Shown: one piece after another, positions 59,063 through 64,000 of the stretch
Position numbering within the stretch: the first letter of the stretch is position 1
Layout: the number at the start of each line of letters is the position of its first letter
From: Prochilodus magdalenae
Taxonomy: Eukaryota; Chordata; Actinopteri; Characiformes; Prochilodontidae
NCBI GenBank assembly: GCA_024036415.1
Contig: JAMWET010001353.1
Coordinates: forward strand, 887,656-951,655
Direction: 5' to 3'
Length of the DNA: 64,000 nucleotides
Position numbers and translations under genes: made by a program
Notes under the pieces: generated by a model
Told to the model about the DNA's origin: nothing
The model's database searches: none
What the model saw: the letters and a program-made list of their open reading frames with translations, nothing else

Positions 59063-60616
59063 TGTGGTTATAGCTGATCTACACGGGCTGATAGGCACAG
59101 CGCGCTCAGGCAGCATGAATATAGATCACTGTGCTATTACAGGACTGTGCACGAGCAATAAGCTGCTTACACGACTGTCGTGCATTGTTTAAAGGGTCTC
59201 TATGCCCCACAACCCCTCTTTATCCCTTAAAATGAATGAGGACCTGTGCTTGTCCGGGTTTTACTTTTGTGTTATGTAACTTCTTTGTGCATATAAACAG
59301 TCTGCAAAGTTACAATGCCCCACGTTCACGCCAAAGGAAGAAACTCTCTCCCACTGAAACCACTCTTCTCTTCTCAGCTGCTAGAAACACCTCACTCTTT
59401 TCTCTGTTACAAGGTGACATCATCTCACAACACACGCCGTCTCCAGAACGGCATACTTGAGCAGTCTGTGGTGATTTCGACCTTGCATACTGCTCGACCG
59501 TTAAAGAAGTACATACGATCAGTATGTGAGTTAGCAGTATCCACACATTCTCGGAGGAATAACATCCGCCATCTTAACGAGCACACCTTCTGCGTGTCAT
59601 GTTTCAGTAGGAATTCCAGAAGATAAATAAAATGGAGCAAGAGAAAGAACAACAAACGTCCTTAAAGAGGCCGGATCAGGCTAGCTGCAGCTGCGTCAGC
59701 ATCACAGCACAGCCGTCCTGCCTGCTCCCCATCAGCGCAGTGGTGGTATGTTTTTCTTCACCTTCTACAGGAAAATGAATACCCTCCTCCCCATTAGTCC
59801 CTGCTTTATCATGTCAGCTCATCATGCTCCTATAGTCCACCTATGTGTTTCACAGTGGAGACTGCTTACCCTTTCAGTGGCCTGGTGGGTATGTAAGGCT
59901 GTATGTTTGGATATGAGTCCATTCTTGCAGATCACCTACACCCATGTGTGCTGATTGTCTTCTCTGGGGAGGATGGGAGCTTCCAGCAAAACAATGCGAC
60001 ATGTTACACAGCTAGAAATGTGCGATATTGGTTGGAAGAGCAAACCAAATGAGCATCTGTGGGACCACCTTGACCATGAATTTTAGATCTTATACTCAGT
60101 TAAGTTGTTTGTGGCAGTAAATTAATGGCAGGGTAATTAAGATAACAGTGGATCTGAGGTTGTAGTGAATTCAATATATCAGTGGATTTAAGATGGCAGT
60201 TGATTTAATGTGGGAGTTCATTTTCGATACTATTGGATTTGGAGTTACACTGAATTTAAGAATTTATCTTAGTTTTTAAGAGTGAAAGTGAGATCAAATA
60301 AAAATGAAAATATAGAAATAATAATAATAATAATAAGAAAAAAAACAATCTGAGAAACATAAAGCACAGAATGTAAAATAAAACTGTTAAATGAAAATTA
60401 AAACATAAAATAAAGATATACAAACGTAAAAAATTATATTAAAAACAAGTTTATAACTATAAAATAAACTTGGCACGACGCAAGCAGAGCTAAAAGCAGG
60501 AGGAGTTTTATTTAACAAACTGGAATTCCCACAACAGTGGGAATCAAGAGAGTCAGAGACGAAAGAAAGTCACAACCAGAAATAATGACAGGAAAGTCAC
60601 AGGGACAACGGTCGGA
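59063..60616. other. Intergenic DNA upstream of slc49a3
   Basis: No gene recognised. 59955-60090 is a Tc1-like remnant: FQQNNATCYTARNVRYWLEE followed after a deletion by EHLWDHLDHEF, the catalytic C-terminal region. 60240-60470 is A-rich with AAT units. The open frames around 59236-59655 on both strands look non-coding. Confidence 0.5.
59955..60090 (+). mobile_element. Tc1-like DDE-domain remnant
   Basis: Reads FQQNNATCYTARNVRYWLEE, where the usual catalytic DNA(P) triplet has become NNA, then jumps to EHLWDHLD. The deletion removes the PDLNPI segment. Inactive. Confidence 0.7.

Positions 60617-64000
<3,384 letters not shown>

Noticed and set aside
59236..59655. Overlapping open frames on both strands upstream of slc49a3
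   Set aside because: No protein family features, no Kozak-splice structure, and the antiparallel frames are equally plausible by chance.

Overview
The window is vertebrate nuclear DNA and almost certainly from a teleost fish. It has intron-rich genes with GT-AG introns, protein sequences closest to ray-finned fish and human orthologues, and the usual teleost repeats (Tc1-like elements, LINE reverse-transcriptase fragments, a SINE-like family, long GA/CT, GATA and AT microsatellites). Nothing bacterial or viral is present. I worked by eye; exon models come from reading frames, splice consensus and remembered family sequences.

Seven protein-coding genes are supported, and all seven models splice into complete open frames: arsi (+, 926-4831, 2 coding exons, 567 aa), il17b (-, 8625-10708, 3 exons, 195 aa), rpl26 (+, 15122-18390, 145 aa), atp6v0e1 (+, 20730-24058, 81 aa), tstd2 (-, 24263-28640, 9 exons, 464 aa), ncbp1 (+, 29101-37677, 23 exons, 798 aa) and slc49a3 (-, 42691-58844, 10 exons, 471 aa). 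From memory, the human counterparts lie on 5q32 (ARSI, IL17B), 5q35 (RPL26L1, ATP6V0E1), 9q22.33 (TSTD2, NCBP1) and 4p16.3 (SLC49A3), so the block joins segments that are separate in mammals.

Layout: 1-500 Tc1-like fragment; 640-4831 arsi, with a minisatellite and a second, inverted Tc1-like copy in its intron; 4832-8620 repeat-rich intergenic DNA; 8625-10708 il17b; 10709-15060 intergenic with decayed transposons; 15060-18400 rpl26; 18400-20500 intergenic; 20500-24060 atp6v0e1, converging on tstd2; tstd2 and ncbp1 are divergent across a 460-bp shared promoter; 37678-42690 repeat-filled intergenic; 42691-58844 slc49a3, whose introns hold most of the mobile DNA; 59100-60600 intergenic; 60617-64000 a ~1.26-kb tandem repeat with GA-rich spacers running off the window.

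The genes do not form one pathway. The most interesting signals are regulatory or structural: CLEAR/E-box-like sites upstream of atp6v0e1 and slc49a3, with an acidic dileucine motif in Slc49a3; a 21-bp duplicated ETS site in the tstd2/ncbp1 promoter; facing polyadenylation signals between atp6v0e1 and tstd2; and the terminal tandem repeat, whose last copy looks like low-quality contig-end sequence. I found no convincing new multi-gene system, CRISPR array, tRNA or rRNA gene.
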